Shown: positions 23,694 to 36,345, counted from the stretch's first letter. The stretch is DNA of 64,000 nt from Myotis daubentonii (GCF_963259705.1 NC_081842.1:36297796-36361795), one strand, 5' to 3'. Notes: generated from the sequence alone by a model not told the origin. Made by a program: numbers and translations.

Positions 23694-26204
23694 CCATTGA
23701 CCTCATACACTTCTGCAACCTTATGCTTGGAATCATGGGAATTTTTTTTAATGTCTCTCTTTCTATATTCAAGAACAAATGGCTGACTTTTCCCAGAGGC
23801 TCTCTGGAAGCAGTGTTCTATCATTAAATGTAGCAAGTTCACTTAATCTTTATTACATTATCAAATATCTTTTCTAGGGGAGTTAATTACTTCTTTCAGT
23901 TGGTTACAAAACCAACAAACCAGTCTGCAAGCACATAATCCTAAGCCAGAGGGGAAGATATGGATTGAATTACTCTGCTTATTTGAATGATCTGTTTTCA
24001 AAGTTGACATTTTAGACATCCATAAAAATACTGTTGCCCCCCCCCATTCTCATTTTAGATCTTAAAACAATTTTGGTTTCAGTTTTTAAAAATGCATAAA
24101 ACCTCATGTGTTGGACAAATTGTTATATTACACTATTGTGAGTAAATAAAGTTTTAAATGTTTTAGCTTTGGCATCTTTAAAACAATTTAAATAGAAGAG
24201 GATAAATCCAATCAAGTTGTTATCTTTTTCAAGTTCAGGAGCTCTTAGGGCTGACATTTATTTACACACCAATTCATTATAATATGTTTTATTTGCTACA
24301 TGTATACAAACATTAGAAAGATGCCAGAAACACTGAAGATGCATGTTACTAACCCAAATAGTAAAAGTAACAGACAAATATGTTTCTTAGGTTGCAGTGA
24401 TGAAGAGGAAAAGTGGTAATCAAGATAGATTAATGGGATGAATGATAATTATCTTATACAAAAGAATGAATTTTCATTTCCAGCAAGTGAGGAGAATATG
24501 CCTACTGAGAACATAAATAATAAAAATCACACACAAAAATTGAGTGTGAGGAATATTTGTTCTTACCAGATAATGAACTAGATCTTGGTGATGTGAATAA
24601 TAATGATTCTATTACTGATGAAAAGAAAACAAAAAAAGAGAAAATAGTCCTATCAAATGGCTTCTATGTGAAAGCAGGAATCCATAAATTCTTAAGGAGA
24701 ACAATAGAAAAATCTAAGAATAAAATAAATAAGTTGAACCAATTGTTGAGAGAAAAAATTGATATATTAATGCTTTATTGTTAGTGGCATCAGATATAAA
24801 ACTGGTATGATTGAGGAATTCATGTACAGTTTGGTTCAAATCTATAATACTAATATCAAATATAGACTACTGTAATAAATTATGAGTTTCAAAAAAGCTT
24901 GTTAAATGAACCAATTACCAATATTTCATCTTTTAATGAATCTACTAAATGTTTGCAAAATTTATTGGATATATATTTAATTTACTTAAACAGAATTCTT
25001 AAATTTAAGAAAGTATTCTAAGTTAGGGTACTTTTAAAGGTAAATTTGTGCTATTGAAAAATATATAAATTCAAAAAATACAAGTTATGCATAAATATGA
25101 ATGAAAATAAATGCCAATTGTGTGCAGAGATAGAAAAGAGAGACTAATTTTTTTTCCGTTCTTGAGGAAGATAGGAGAAATGATTTCTACTTATATGCAC
25201 TGAAATCACATGTTGTTGCTATTTGACTCTGTTTTTGAAAAACACCTAGTGAGAAAATAAACGAAGCATTTTCTTAAATTTTAAGAAGGTTGACATCAGA
25301 AAGTTCAGCGGAAAGATAGCAAAGATTTCCAAGGCTGCTGTTATATTCAAAATGTTGAAGAGTATGGGAAGATCAAAAGGCTTAATTTTGAAAAGTTCTA
25401 GAATAGCTTCCAGTCCCAATTTGACTGTTAGCCTATGTTTAGCATCAAGCAAAAGCTGAAAAATCATTTTCTAAGATTTTGAGAAGACATGGGTTATTGG
25501 TGTCTCACTCAGGAAGTGTGGCCAAGTCATCTGGTCTGTTCCTTGACTCAAAATAAATTCCAAAGGTAACGCAGAAAGTTTCCTCTTGAAGAAGAGCTTT
25601 CAGTGAGACCTTCCAAAAGGAAGAGGCGGTGCTAGAAAAAGCAAACCATCAAACAAATTTACCCAAAACTCAGGAACTCAGGAGAGAAAATCCACTGCAG
25701 CTCTCAACATCAATTAGTTCAGATCTTTCTTTTTTTAAAAATAAATGCACAAAGAAAGGTTTGCTGTTTGAAAAAAAAAAAAAAACACAGCACACATGAG
25801 ACTTACTGTAATGACCAAAAGAACAGACAAAGGAAAGAACAACAACATAAAAGATGGAAGGAAATTTAAAATAAGATATTTAAATGCATGCTGTCAGTAA
25901 GATAATCCTTATAAAAATGAAAACATTGATGAATTAAAAATCAAAAATAAGTCCTGAAAATAAAATTGAGAGAGTTTCCAGATTAGAGATTAATAAGAAA
26001 AGAAATTGAAAATATGAGAAGTATAAGTTTAGAAGCATAGAAGATAAGTTCAGAAGGTCTAACATCTCCAAAAAGAATATAAAGCAAAGACCATGGAGAT
26101 AATAGAGGTTTAGCAAAAATCAAAGATTTTACAGTAAAAAAATTTATGAGAGCTATGCCTTAAGACTAGTATTCAAATTACATGAGCCCTCAAATTCAAA
26201 GCAG
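23694..26204. other. Unassigned AT-rich DNA with an unexplained charged open frame
   Basis: No named repeat is recognised over most of this 2.5 kb. Around 24550-24780 a plus-strand open frame encodes an acidic stretch (LPDNELDLGDVNNNDS) followed by a Lys-rich one. It starts at TTG rather than ATG, and I know no family with this pattern. It may be a relic of a transposon or processed gene, or chance in A-rich DNA. Confidence 0.4.
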
Positions 26205-26640
26205 GATTTATTTATGCATTTATTCAACAAAATTTATATTACATCAACTAAGCTTTATAGCAGTGGTTCTCAACCTGTGGGTTGTGACCCCTTTGAGGGT
26301 CGAACGACCTTTTCACAGGGGTCGCCTAAGACCATCAACACACACATATATAATTACATATTGTTTTTGTGATTAATCACTATGCTTTAATTATGTTCAA
26401 TTTGTAACAATGAAAATACATCCTGCATATCAGATATTTACATTATGATTCATAACAGTAGCAAAATTACAGTTATGAAGTAGCAACGAAAATAATTTTA
26501 TGGTTGGGGGTCACCCCAACATGAGGAACTGTATTAAAGGGTCGCAGCATTAGGAAAGTTGAGAACCACTGTTTTATAGGATCTGAGGATATCCATACAT
26601 GAAATAGACCCTAACCTAAGAAAAGTCTTTCTGAAATTTC
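26205..26640 (-). mobile_element. L2 3'-end remnant, reverse, split by SPIN
   Basis: The left part tttattcaacaaaatttata and the right part ggatctgaggatatccatac resemble the reverse complement of the L2 3' end (attcaacaaatatttattgag...gctaggcactggggataca). The SPIN element at 26261-26571 lies between. It is highly diverged, so assignment is tentative. Confidence 0.5.
26261..26571. mobile_element. SPIN-type non-autonomous hAT element, 311 bp, with 8-bp target duplication
   Basis: Terminal inverted repeats begin CAGTGGTTCTCAAC on both strands. The left subterminal region reads ctgtgggttgtgacccctt and the right, reversed, carries gctgcgaccctttaataca. The interior (catatcagatatttacatta, ttcataacagtagcaaaatt) fits the SPIN group of hAT transposons, known for horizontal transfer among tetrapods including vespertilionid bats. 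Target duplications are ctttatag (26253-26260) and ttttatag (26572-26579), 7 of 8 identical. No transposase is encoded. Confidence 0.93.
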
Positions 26641-27539
26641 AGAACAACAAGGAAAATCAGCTTGTTAAAAGGTCTGGTGGGGCAAAGCTGGCCTCTATCT
26701 ACAAAGATATAAGCATCCATAGTGGCATAAGAATCCTCATCAGCACAGTGGGTGTCAGAAAAAAATAAAGCAGTGAAGATTTTAGAGTTCTGAGGTCACA
26801 AGGAGATCTGGGAACCCAGAGACAGAGATGCCAGAAGCCGTAGCTGACAGTCAGAGCTCATGTTCCATATCTGGGAATACAACTGAAATGGATAGAAGCC
26901 AAACGTTTGTCACACTGATTTGGTGAATTCTTCCAGGTTGTGTAGGAGCTTTGTCTGGGGTAAGTGCATGAATATTCTCACTGTGTTTTCCCTCAAGAGG
27001 GACTAACAAGCAAGACTTCAAAAACCTATGAAAGCCTTTCTTCAATATATGAGAAGCAAAAAGAATACTTATCAAATATGCATGATTTGACCTCTACTTA
27101 TAATTCCAAACTGTTAAGTTTTTAACAAAATATTCAGTTTCCAAAGTGTCACCCACTCTCACTCCTCCGTCTCCTTCTGCATTATGTTCCCTTTCCTTTC
27201 TACCCTTTGACCGCTTCTCATAGTTTAATATTCATTTAAAATCTCATCTACCCTAAGAAGGCTTCTGTGATCATGCTGGCTTAAGTTAGATGTTCTTCCC
27301 CTTGCTTCCATAGCCCCTGATATATATTTATATCCCAGGGCAGGAAACATTGTTTTTGGGTCATCTGAGGGCACTATGGGCCTTATACATTTCTGCAATT
27401 ATGTCAATTAGCAAATTCATTGGATTTAGAACCTCTAAATTTAGAGGTTCTATACTCACTTATACATTAGTGAGTAAATGTGTAAGGAAGGGGCTGGGCT
27501 AGTATTTGGTAGTGATGGATAATTGAGAAAATGTACATA
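26641..27539. other. Unassigned DNA
   Basis: No gene or named repeat is recognised between the L2/SPIN locus and the next SINE. Confidence 0.4.
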
Positions 27540-27550
27540 AACATCAAATT

Positions 27551-27807
27551 ATTTTTTTGTTTGTTTTGTTCATCCTCACCAGATAATATTTTTCCACTGA
27601 TTTTTAGACAGAGTGGAAGGGAGGGGGAGAGGCAGAAACAAACATCAATGTGAGAGAGACACACTGATTGTTTGCCTCCCACTCTTGCCCTGACAGAGGC
27701 CAAGGATCCAGCCTGCAATCAAGGCATGTGCCTTTGAATGGAATTCGAACCCGAGACCCTTCAGTCCTCCTCGGATTCTCTATCCACTGAGCCAAACCAA
27801 CTAGGGC
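27551..27807 (-). mobile_element. VES SINE, reverse, with T-rich tail
   Basis: The minus strand begins GCCCTAGTTGGTTTGGCTCA, with the VES body and the complement of a long A-rich tail at 27551-27600. Target duplications acatcaaatt lie at 27541-27550 and 27808-27817. Its central segment is more diverged than most copies here. Confidence 0.9.
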
Positions 27808-27817
27808 ACATCAAATT

Positions 27818-28555
27818 CGTGAGCTAGTTTGTATCCAGTTCAGATTGCTTCATATTCTACAATGTTTAAAAAGAGTTTTACACTGGGGTGGAAGAGATTA
27901 AAAAAAAAAAAACAGAAAAAAATTAAAAGTAGTGATTGAGCCCACAACTTTAGCATAAAAGTGTAAGACGAGTAATAGATACTCTTCTTTGGGTTCTGAT
28001 ACCAACATCCTGGTTTGCTACAACCTGGAATTATTGAGGACACTTAGTTGGTGCTCTGTTCTGTTTGATTTGGATTCTCCTTTCATGTTTGATTGATCCT
28101 TTTCTATGTGAAGTACATGTTTCTGTTCCACCAGATCAGCAGTGGTAATTTCCAGGTTCTTATTTTTATATGCAGACTACTCTCCCCCTTTAACAACCTA
28201 ATTGCTTGAAATTTGCTTTAATTACTTGCCCAAAATTAATTGATTTCTACAAAGGTTAGCATCTTTCAATAATGCAAGTTTCTAACTGAGAATCTAGACT
28301 TAATTGAAGCAATTTGCATCTCTGTGTTTCCAGGACAGGTGAGCCACTTGGCCCAGGTCCCACATTCACTGGGCCTCCAAATTAGACATTCAGTTTTACC
28401 TTTAATACAACCTTCTAATTACCTAGTGGATAACAAAATTCCATTACTCTTTGTCTTGCATGGTGATATTAAATGTAAACTTTTAAAATAGTTCATGCAT
28501 TTTATACTTTTTCTTTTGCTATTTCTTTATTTTTTAAGATACCAGAAAATTTTAG
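27818..28555. other. Unassigned DNA
   Basis: AT-rich DNA with no recognised gene or named repeat. Confidence 0.4.
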
Positions 28556-28824
28556 GAATTGAGCAGGTACAGGCCCTCCAGAGTCCTATATTTGTGCTTT
28601 TTGTCCAAAGCTATGAAACTTGACCACCAACTCACACCATACACAAAAATGGATAAAGGACTTAAACATAAGATGGGAAACCATAAAAATATTAGAGGAA
28701 TCCACAGGCAGCAAAATCTTAGATCAATGCTGAAGCAATATCTTCACTGATACAGCTCCCAGGGCAATGGAAACTAAAAAGAAAATAAACAAATGGGACT
28801 ACATCCAAATAAAAAGCTTCTGCA

Positions 28825-28861
<37 letters not shown>

Positions 28862-28888
28862 CACATCAACAAAACAACAAGAAAGCCC
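28556..28888 (+). pseudogene. L1 ORF2 C-terminal fragment, broken
   Basis: Plus-strand translation contains KAMKLDHQLTPYTKMDKGLK and nearby pieces, and the DNA segments ggataaaggacttaaacata, aacaaatgggactacatcca and aaaaagcttctgcacagaaa are typical of the L1 ORF2 region just before the 3' end. It is truncated at the 5' side, carries frameshifts and stops, has gained a CA microsatellite (28831-28858), and is cut on the right by a Helitron 3' fragment. Confidence 0.78.
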
Positions 28889-29056
28889 ACTGCATAGGAT
28901 TTCTGATTGCCAACTTAGGCCCAATCCCCCCGGGGAGCAGGCCTAAGCCAGCAGGTGGTCATCCCTTGAGGGATCCCAGACTGCGAGAGGGCACAGGCCG
29001 GGCTGAGGGACCCCCTCCCCCGTGAGTGCACAAATTTTTGTGCACTGGGCCTCTAG
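28889..29056 (+). mobile_element. 5'-truncated HeliBat-type Helitron
   Basis: Only the 3' part remains: gaccccctcccccgtgagtg, then a perfect hairpin at 29025-29046 with 10-base arms (agtgcacaaa / tttgtgcact), then gggcctctag at 29056 followed by T. The usual TCCTATATAATA start is missing. The flanking L1 continues up to its left edge. Confidence 0.85.
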
Positions 29057-32000
29057 TTTATAAATAAATTGACAAAGTGCATAGTTATAGTATTATATTT
29101 TAATAGCTTGTCAGGTAATGTGGCATGTCAGGAAATTAAAATCTATAAAAAAGTGTGAGGAAAATGTTTTTTTTTGGTGAACACCAGGGACTGTTTTCTT
29201 ATGTTAATTGTGTGTTGTCCTTATCTATTTTCTAGGTGAGGAAGAGATTTAACATTTGTTTCCTTCTTTATATTTAAAGGTCTGCATGAGGCCTGTCATG
29301 AGGAACTCAAGGAGGGTAGTCAGTTTTACTTTAATATTCAAGTATAATGAAAAAGGGAGAAATTACAATTAAGAAAATCACTTCAAGTCACCATGGAGCC
29401 TATTCCTAATGACTAAATAACTAGTGCAACCTCTGAATTTTCTATTCAGTTTTTCAGGTTATTGCAGGAGGTCTGCAGGATTAGGCTAACCTGTACCAGA
29501 GTGATATTGCTGAATCAGTTATGCTATTTAATAGTACATCTAGTGATTTTAACTGCTGTGAGAACACTTTAGTTCCTAAGGAAAAAACATAAATATTCAT
29601 CTTAGAGTTGAGTCTTTGCATACAAACTAAATTAGAGGATTTAGATCATTACCTGATCTTTCAGACCAGAGACAAAATAAAATAGACTTGTCACCTGAGA
29701 TATTAAAATACTATAAACCAAGGGAAATATTTTCTATGAAATTATCCTGGTATTGTCTTCCATCCTCTATTTCAAGTTCAGATCATTTTGACAAATAATC
29801 TGTTTTGTAAACAAGGCAGTCAACTAAATATTTTTGAGATGTGGAGGTAAATGAGATTCTATCCTTGCCCAGGAAAATATTGGAATAAGGATGGAATAGA
29901 AATTTGTTGGGCACACGCTATATATCTGTAGCTGTATCAGCTACCTTTTTATCATCTTAAATCAATTTTTACCACATCCTAAAAGTATTTTAGTGTCATT
30001 TTTCCTATTATTTAGCACATAAATCTGAGAACCAGAGAATCTATGTAACTGAGCTAAGAAACTCCCATATCTTATAATTGATTAAGCTTAAATTAAAATT
30101 CAAATCACCCAGATTCCAGAACTGGCATTGGAGAGTTAAAATGCATTGGTGGACAAGTTGTACTGAATGTGGATGCATCTTTAAGGGTGAACAATCATTG
30201 GACAGATTTCAAATAGAATTCATCATACCAGCTCTCTAAATTATAAAACTTATAAACAATGTGGGTAGCATACAATTATTTTATGATATCATTGTTATTA
30301 ATATTTCAATAATACATTTCCTGTACAAGTAAAGTACAATCCCAGAGTTACATTTAATTCCCTGACCATGGTACACATTTTGTCTGCATTCCCATTTCAT
30401 TTACATGCCATATGGACACTAAACCCTGTGCAAATGAAATCTGTTTTTTCAGTTAAATAAATTCTAGAGAATTTACTAAATGTGCCAAATGACAAATTCT
30501 GGAAACTCCCATCTGAGTTATGTACAAAAATGTTTTGCTTAACTAATGAATACATATGAAAGAGTAGTCCAAATGGGTCTAGCCACATCTTATCCTCTGC
30601 CATGGTGTAACTGTCTACAGCTGTTATGCTAGCAGTTTTAGATCAATTAATTACAGTTATAGAAGCCAAATGCAAACAACAATCTGATTTTGAACATGTT
30701 AAGTTTAATTCTGATTAGATTGAATCATAAAATTAAGGCATTATAAAGAATCACTGCTATAACTGAATAACAGTATACATAAGGCAAGACTTCTGATTTT
30801 GATTCATAATGGTCTTACGCCAAGTATGGCTAGTTTACTGTACCATGGTTACCAATGAAATTATTCATGCAACACACATATATAAGAATGACTCTTCTTA
30901 TAGTTGATGACTCAAAGACTTAGATAACTCAAGCACTGATACATACAATCCCTTCAATCATTTTATTACCTTCATCATCTCCAAAAAGTTTTGAGTTCTC
31001 ATGGAGCACATGTTCATTGTTTACATGTGTGCCTCTTTATTACATTAAACATGCATCGACCACAAACCCCTCCCTACGAAAGCACCTGTCCTGAGGATGT
31101 AAAGCAGCTTTGACTGACAATGTTTTTATTCCCAAATACTTCAGTCGGACACAAATGGCACCAACACAACAACTATGTGTAACACAAGAAAATAATAATA
31201 CTGAACCAATACACTACAAAACATGAGCATTACATGCTTATTTAACATATGATAACATAAATTATGATTTGGGCTGTATAGGTTTTTCCCCTTTATTTCC
31301 TATGTGGCCCCGAGAGACTTAAAGGTGCTCATCAAAGCCTAGCCTCCTTGTGTGCAGAGTGCTCACATCGTCTCTAGCTTCCACCTGGCAGCCATCCTCT
31401 ATTCTCACTTGATGTTAGGTGTGACTGTGTAAATAAACTGCACTTACAGAATGTGTAGCTATGTCACGTGCCTCATTGGTTCTGGGCCTTTAGACACAGG
31501 GCATTTTAGTCATATGCTTTTAGTCACATGCCTGTTGGTAGATGTATCTGAGGCAGTATCTCAGCTTCCACCCATGCAGAAAATGAAAATACTGTAGGAG
31601 AAATTGGGGCAATGAGGACAGGAACCTGGCTCTCTGAAGAAGTAGAGCAATTTCTGACGACCTAGGCTATTCATATAGGGTTTCCACAGAAAAGTGGGAA
31701 AAAGTAGCTTTTTAATAGTTTCCATCCTTCCGGGTCTCTATGGCAGCAGCTTATCTGTCAACCTAACTAAGGTACCTGGAAAAGACCCCTCTTTAATCCC
31801 TGATTTCCTCATTGACAATATAAGTGTTCTAGACTAGATGTCTCTCAAGTGTCATCTAAATCCAATATTCTATGAAATTGACTAGTCTATGATAAATTGT
31901 TAAGTTAGAAAATAAAACACAGAAAATATTCCTATTAATGAAGCAATTGCTATGTACTATTACAGGAAGCAATTACAAATTTTACAAAGCCAATGTAGAT

Positions 32001-32299
32001 AAAACTTTATATGTTGTTGACATATTCTAGTCCATTTACATTTCTTTACTGGAACAAAACCAATCCTGTGGTGATTCCACATGGAGATAAGCTTCAAATT
32101 AGTACTAATCACCAACCTTTTCCTTGGTGCTGTAAGAAATGGAGCATGTGGTTCTGTAAGGACTGATTGGAGAGAGGTACAGAACTAAGAGAGAAGAGGT
32201 TATGCAGTAATTTAAGAATGAGACATTCTGAGACAGTTAAGAAGATATAAGTGGATCAAAGTGATGTAACTTATACTTGCAGGACGAACAACCCATACA
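29057..32299. other. Repeat-poor unassigned block, 3.2 kb
   Basis: No young bat element is seen. A diverged MIR-like piece may lie near 29905-30060. The AT-rich sequence at 30600-30900 is rich in TAAT-type words (gatcaattaattacagttat), which suits homeodomain binding but is expected by chance at this base composition. This is a candidate for conserved non-coding sequence only if comparison shows conservation. Confidence 0.45.
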
Positions 32300-32500
32300 A
32301 GTACACCAATGATGACACTAACTGGTAATTCTGTGACCTTGAGCAAATTACTCCACATTTCCAATTTTCTGTTGTCTCATTGGTAAAATGGGTGTGAAAA
32401 TAGAATTCACCTCAGAGTATATTGTAAGGCACACTAGATGCAAAGCATTTATGTGCCTGGCAATAGTAAGAACTTAATAAATGCTAGGTATTTTTGTTTA
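32300..32500 (+). mobile_element. MIR SINE (ancient)
   Basis: The order tctgtgaccttgagcaaatt, gttgtctcattggtaaaatg, acctcagagtatattgtaag and gcctggcaatagtaagaact with the ending aataaatgctaggta matches MIR. Confidence 0.8.
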
Positions 32501-32814
32501 TGATAATAAACATTATTATTTGTTATAATAGAAATATTTTAACATTTCAATTTTGTACCCAAATATTGCAGAATTCAAACACCAAGCAGAACAAGCCAGC
32601 TATCTTCAAGGAGTTTGCCATGGCCTTGATAAAACAAGACCAAATACAGAAAATTAGTTCGTGATTAAGTAATATATTATATGCTGCTTCATAGAAATTC
32701 AGTAAGTATTCTAAAGAAGGTGGGGACCGAGTGAAATAGTATAAGGTTTGTGAAGAAAACAAAACAAAACAAAACATATTGAAAGCCCATGCTAGAGAGA
32801 ATAAAGGCTTTGAT

Positions 32815-32990
32815 GCCTACTATGTGTTGAATATTATTGTAAGTGCTTTAGCCACTTGAATTACTTAATCCTCACAATAATCTTAAGAATACATACTTTT
32901 ATTACCACTATTTTGTAGATTAGTAAATTGAGAGATAAGAACTCAAGTATCTTGCCCAAAGTTACAGGTAGAACATGATGGAAGCTATAT
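32815..32990 (-). mobile_element. MIR SINE, reverse (ancient)
   Basis: The segments ttacttaatcctcacaataa, ttttgtagattagtaaattg and atcttgcccaaagttacagg match the reverse complement of MIR. Together with the MIR at 32300-32500 the pair is in opposite orientation. Confidence 0.75.
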
Positions 32991-33279
32991 TGTAATAGGA
33001 AAACTGAAACCGGGGTCAGATCACCAAAGCACCACTTGACACTGAATTCTTAGATAGCATACATTAATGAATGGAAAGGCCATGTCGTTTCAAGTAGGAA
33101 AAAAAAAATAAAGTCAAGAAAGAAGAATTTGAGTATGACTTATGTCTTAATCAGAGAGGAAATAAATCTTATTGAAGTAGTGGCTGAAATAATTACAGGT
33201 AGCCACTTATTAAATCTTGTGAATTTAAAAACAGAAAATGGTATTTCAATGTAAAGAAATGTAGTTTAGAGCAGCCATA

Positions 33280-33501
33280 CATTTTTAAAAATATATTTCT
33301 TTATTGATTTCAGAGTGGAAGGGAGAAGGAGAGAGATAGAAACATCAATGATAAGAGAGAATCATTGATTGGCTGCCTCCTGCACCCCCCACATTGGGGA
33401 TGGAGCCCGCAACCCAGGCATGCTCCCTTGGCTGGAATCGAACCTGGGACCCTTCAGTCCGCAGGCTGATGCTCTATCCACTGAGCCAAGCCGGCTATGG
33501 A
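33280..33501 (-). mobile_element. VES SINE, reverse
   Basis: The minus-strand head is AGCCGGCTTGGCTCAGTGGA and the B-box region is GGTTCGATTCC, close to the pol III consensus. The VES body and a T-rich left edge are present. Imperfect target duplications (atacatttttaa / atacatatttat) flank it. Confidence 0.92.
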
Positions 33502-33747
33502 TACATATTTATTGTAATCAAACCAGTGTCGGTCATTACTTTACATGATCATTAATTTAACTCTAATCTTTGGTGAACCTGATATTAAGGAAAACACAGT
33601 ACTCTCTTCAGAGTTCTGAGACTTTCTGAATATGTAAAGTATCAAGCCAGAAGTCTGATAAGGAAACTTTCCACACTTTTACTGAAAATGACATTAAATT
33701 AAGTTATTTCCCTCTTTTCGGCTCATATTAAAAGAAGATGTCTTCAT

Positions 33748-33947
33748 GCCAGGCCAGCATGGCTCAGTGGTTGAGCATTGGCCTATGAACCATTGATTCC
33801 CAGTTAGGACACATGTCTAGGTTGTGGGCTCCATCCCCAGTGTGGGGCATGCAGGAGGCAGCCAGTCGATGATTCTCTCTCATTATTGATATTTCTATTT
33901 CTCTCTTTTTCTCCTTTCCTCTCTGAAATCAATAAAACATGTTTTTT
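33748..33947 (+). mobile_element. VES SINE, 'gccagcatggctcagtggtt' subtype
   Basis: The head carries the TGGCTCAGTGGTTGAGCATT variant also seen at 2626-2845, with a small deletion before the B box. Target duplications aaagaagatgtcttcat (33731-33747) and aaagaaggtttattcat (33948-33964) match at 14 of 17 positions. Confidence 0.92.
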
Positions 33948-34436
33948 AAAGAAGGTTTATTCATGAATATCATAAACTGGATAATGCAAGAACTTTATTT
34001 GGAGAATTGATAAGCACAAAATATATTGTACAAGTTTGAAAGTTTCATGTCAATCAAGTACCTGCTTGTACAGTGAAATCCAGGCCAAAAAAAAAAGCCT
34101 TACTTTTAACTCAAGTTAATTTTATAAATCAAGCACACCCCAAGAGAAGGAAAATAGCAACCATATCATTTTTTTGCAATAGTTTTACAGCTGAATATTT
34201 AAAGAGTGATTCTTGCCACCCATAAAAGCATTTAAACATCAACACTGTTCTTTAAAAAGCTGACCAAATGACAGTTGAGCTGTGGCAATTGTAAGGGAAC
34301 ATATGTAATACTTTCAACAATAAGGGTTTTTTAAAGAAGAAAATAACACCAACTGAAAGGGGTTTATGTCTCTTTATGTCTTTTACATGCTACATTAACA
34401 ATTTGAAAATTATATCTTGTTTAAAAGTTTTCTCAA

Positions 34437-34634
34437 GCCCTAGACAGTTTGGCTCAGTGGATAGAGTGTCAGCCTGCAGACTGAAAAGTCCCGGGTTCGA
34501 TTCTGGTCAAGGGCACATGCCTGGATTGAGGGCTCGGTCCCCAGTAGGGGATGTGCAGGAGGCAGCTGATCAATGATTCTCTCTCATCATTGATGTTTCT
34601 CTCTCTCTCCCTCTCCCTTCCTCCCTGAAATCAA
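34437..34634 (+). mobile_element. VES SINE
   Basis: The head gccctagacagtttggctca, A-box-like GGCTCAGTGGATAG and near-canonical B box GGGTTCGATTC are followed by the standard VES body and a CT-rich segment ending at tgaaatcaaatatc. The pol III promoter boxes are the best kept of the plus-strand copies. No clear target duplication was found. Confidence 0.9.
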
Positions 34635-34837
34635 ATATCTATATAATCTCCCCTACTGTGCCTTTCTTTAAAATAACCATTTTTAAAATTTAAATTCAAT
34701 CCAGACGTTTGGTATTTCAAAAATTATTCTATTTTCTTTTCCAGTTACTGTTTAAGAGGATTTACTTTATTCATAGAAAAAGTTGATTGATTTGTTTGTT
34801 ATCTGCAGAAAAGAGAAGATAGTTGATGCTTATCAAG

Positions 34838-34872
34838 ACACACACACACACACACAGACACACACACACACT
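34838..34872. repeat. (CA)n microsatellite
   Basis: About 17 CA units, with one CAGACA interruption. Confidence 0.93.
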
Positions 34873-35544
34873 AAGTGCAGAGAAGGCTTCTAAAGTGGGG
34901 GTAGAAAATACGTGCCTTGGGCTCCCCTTGATTGCTTATACAGTATTGGCAAGACCACCAAACAAGATTCACCCTGCTGTCCTTGTCCCAAGCAAATTAT
35001 GTCTCACATTTTCTTGTTGCCCTGTCTTTCTAGCACTCTGTTATCATATAGCCATCCTGAAATTTAATGACCTTTATCATTCTCCAATTAAGTTATGTGA
35101 GGTGAGACTCTAACTCAATGAACATATATCATGTGCAGAGCCCTTCATGTATTTCAAACACTTCTAACACTCTCCTGTTCCAAGTTGATTCATAGCAGAG
35201 CAGTCAGCCAGTCTTAAAAACTTTTCTCCTGAGATCTACCCTTTCCACTCTTTTATCAAAAATGCTACATTTTTTTTCACTCGCATACTCAAAACTATAA
35301 AACTATCGTGTTGTAACAGTGGTTTATTGGTTATTATTTAGAGTTTCTGAATTTGGGTAAGATATGTATATTTTTGAAGAATTTAATAAAATTTTCCCCT
35401 TCACCTGGTCATAGTTATTTTCAATTACTAAAACAAGTAAACATGTGTGTCAAAATAGTGAATTTTAAATATCCTCAAGTGAGTTATACAGTAAAAGTAA
35501 AATAAATAATACTAAGCATATACATAATAAATTAGATAAAAATA
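34873..35544. other. Unassigned DNA
   Basis: No gene or named repeat is recognised. Confidence 0.4.
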
Positions 35545-35985
35545 TAACATAATGTTCTCCAGTTCCATCCATGCTGTTGCAAATGGTAAGAATTCCTTCT
35601 TTTTTACCACAGAATAGTATTTCATTGTGTAGCTGTACCTCAGGTTTTTAATCCACTCATCTGCTGAAAGGCACCTAGGCTTTTTTCAAATCTTAAGAAA
35701 GGTAAATATCACATGATCTCACTCATTTGTGGAATATAATGAACAACACAAACTGATGAACAAAAACAGATCCAGAGACAGAGAAGCATCCATCAAACTG
35801 TCAAACCTCAGAGGGAAGGTAGGGGAGGGTAGGTGTAATGGGAAGAGATCAACCAAAGGACTTGTATGCATGCATATAAGCCTAACCAATGGACACAGAC
35901 ACCAGGGGGGTGAGGGCATGAGTGGGGGAGCAATGTGGGATAAGGACACATATGTAATACCTTAATCAATAAAGAAAAAAATAAA
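35545..35985 (+). mobile_element. L1 3' end with internal deletion
   Basis: The left part (ttctccagttccatccatgc, then ttctttttt and cacagaatagtatttcattg) is L1-related but joins abruptly to the L1 3' end (aaatatcacatgatctcact, acagatccagagacagagaa, accttaatcaataaagaaaa) followed by an A-rich tail. It resembles the copies at 6567-6950 and 7419-7693 but is an independent insertion with its own 3' end. There is no coding region. Confidence 0.78.
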
Positions 35986-36133
35986 ATAAAAATTAAAAAA
36001 GAGAAAATAAATTTAAAAAATAGAAACAAAAACTAAATTCCAGTAACATTGGATTCCTCAGTTATTAGATAATTATGATGGCAAGTCATCCTTGTCAAAA
36101 GGTTTATGTTCTATAATCTCATACAAAAAAATT

Positions 36134-36345
36134 GCCCTGACTGGTTTGGCTCAGTGGATAGAGTGTCAGCCTTTGGAATGAAGGGTCCCAGGTTCGATTC
36201 TGGTCAAGGGCATGTACTTTGGCTGCGGGCACATCCCCAGTGGAGGTGTGCAGGAGGCAGCTGATCAATGTTTCTATCGCATCAATGTTTCTAACTATCT
36301 ATCCCTCTCCCTTCCTCTTTGTAAAAATCAATAAAATATATTAAA
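36134..36345 (+). mobile_element. VES SINE
   Basis: The head gccctgactggtttggctca, B-box region AGGTTCGATTCTGG, VES body (gtgcaggaggcagctgatca) and AATCAATAAAATATATT tail are intact. The flanking A-rich sequence prevents a clear target duplication call. It lies just left of the Tigger1 element. Confidence 0.92.

Noticed and set aside
34437..34510. tRNA-like sequence with A and B boxes (also in the other VES copies)
   Set aside because: It is the tRNA-derived head of a VES SINE: it continues into the SINE body and tail, many copies exist, and no cloverleaf with a proper acceptor stem and anticodon arm is kept.
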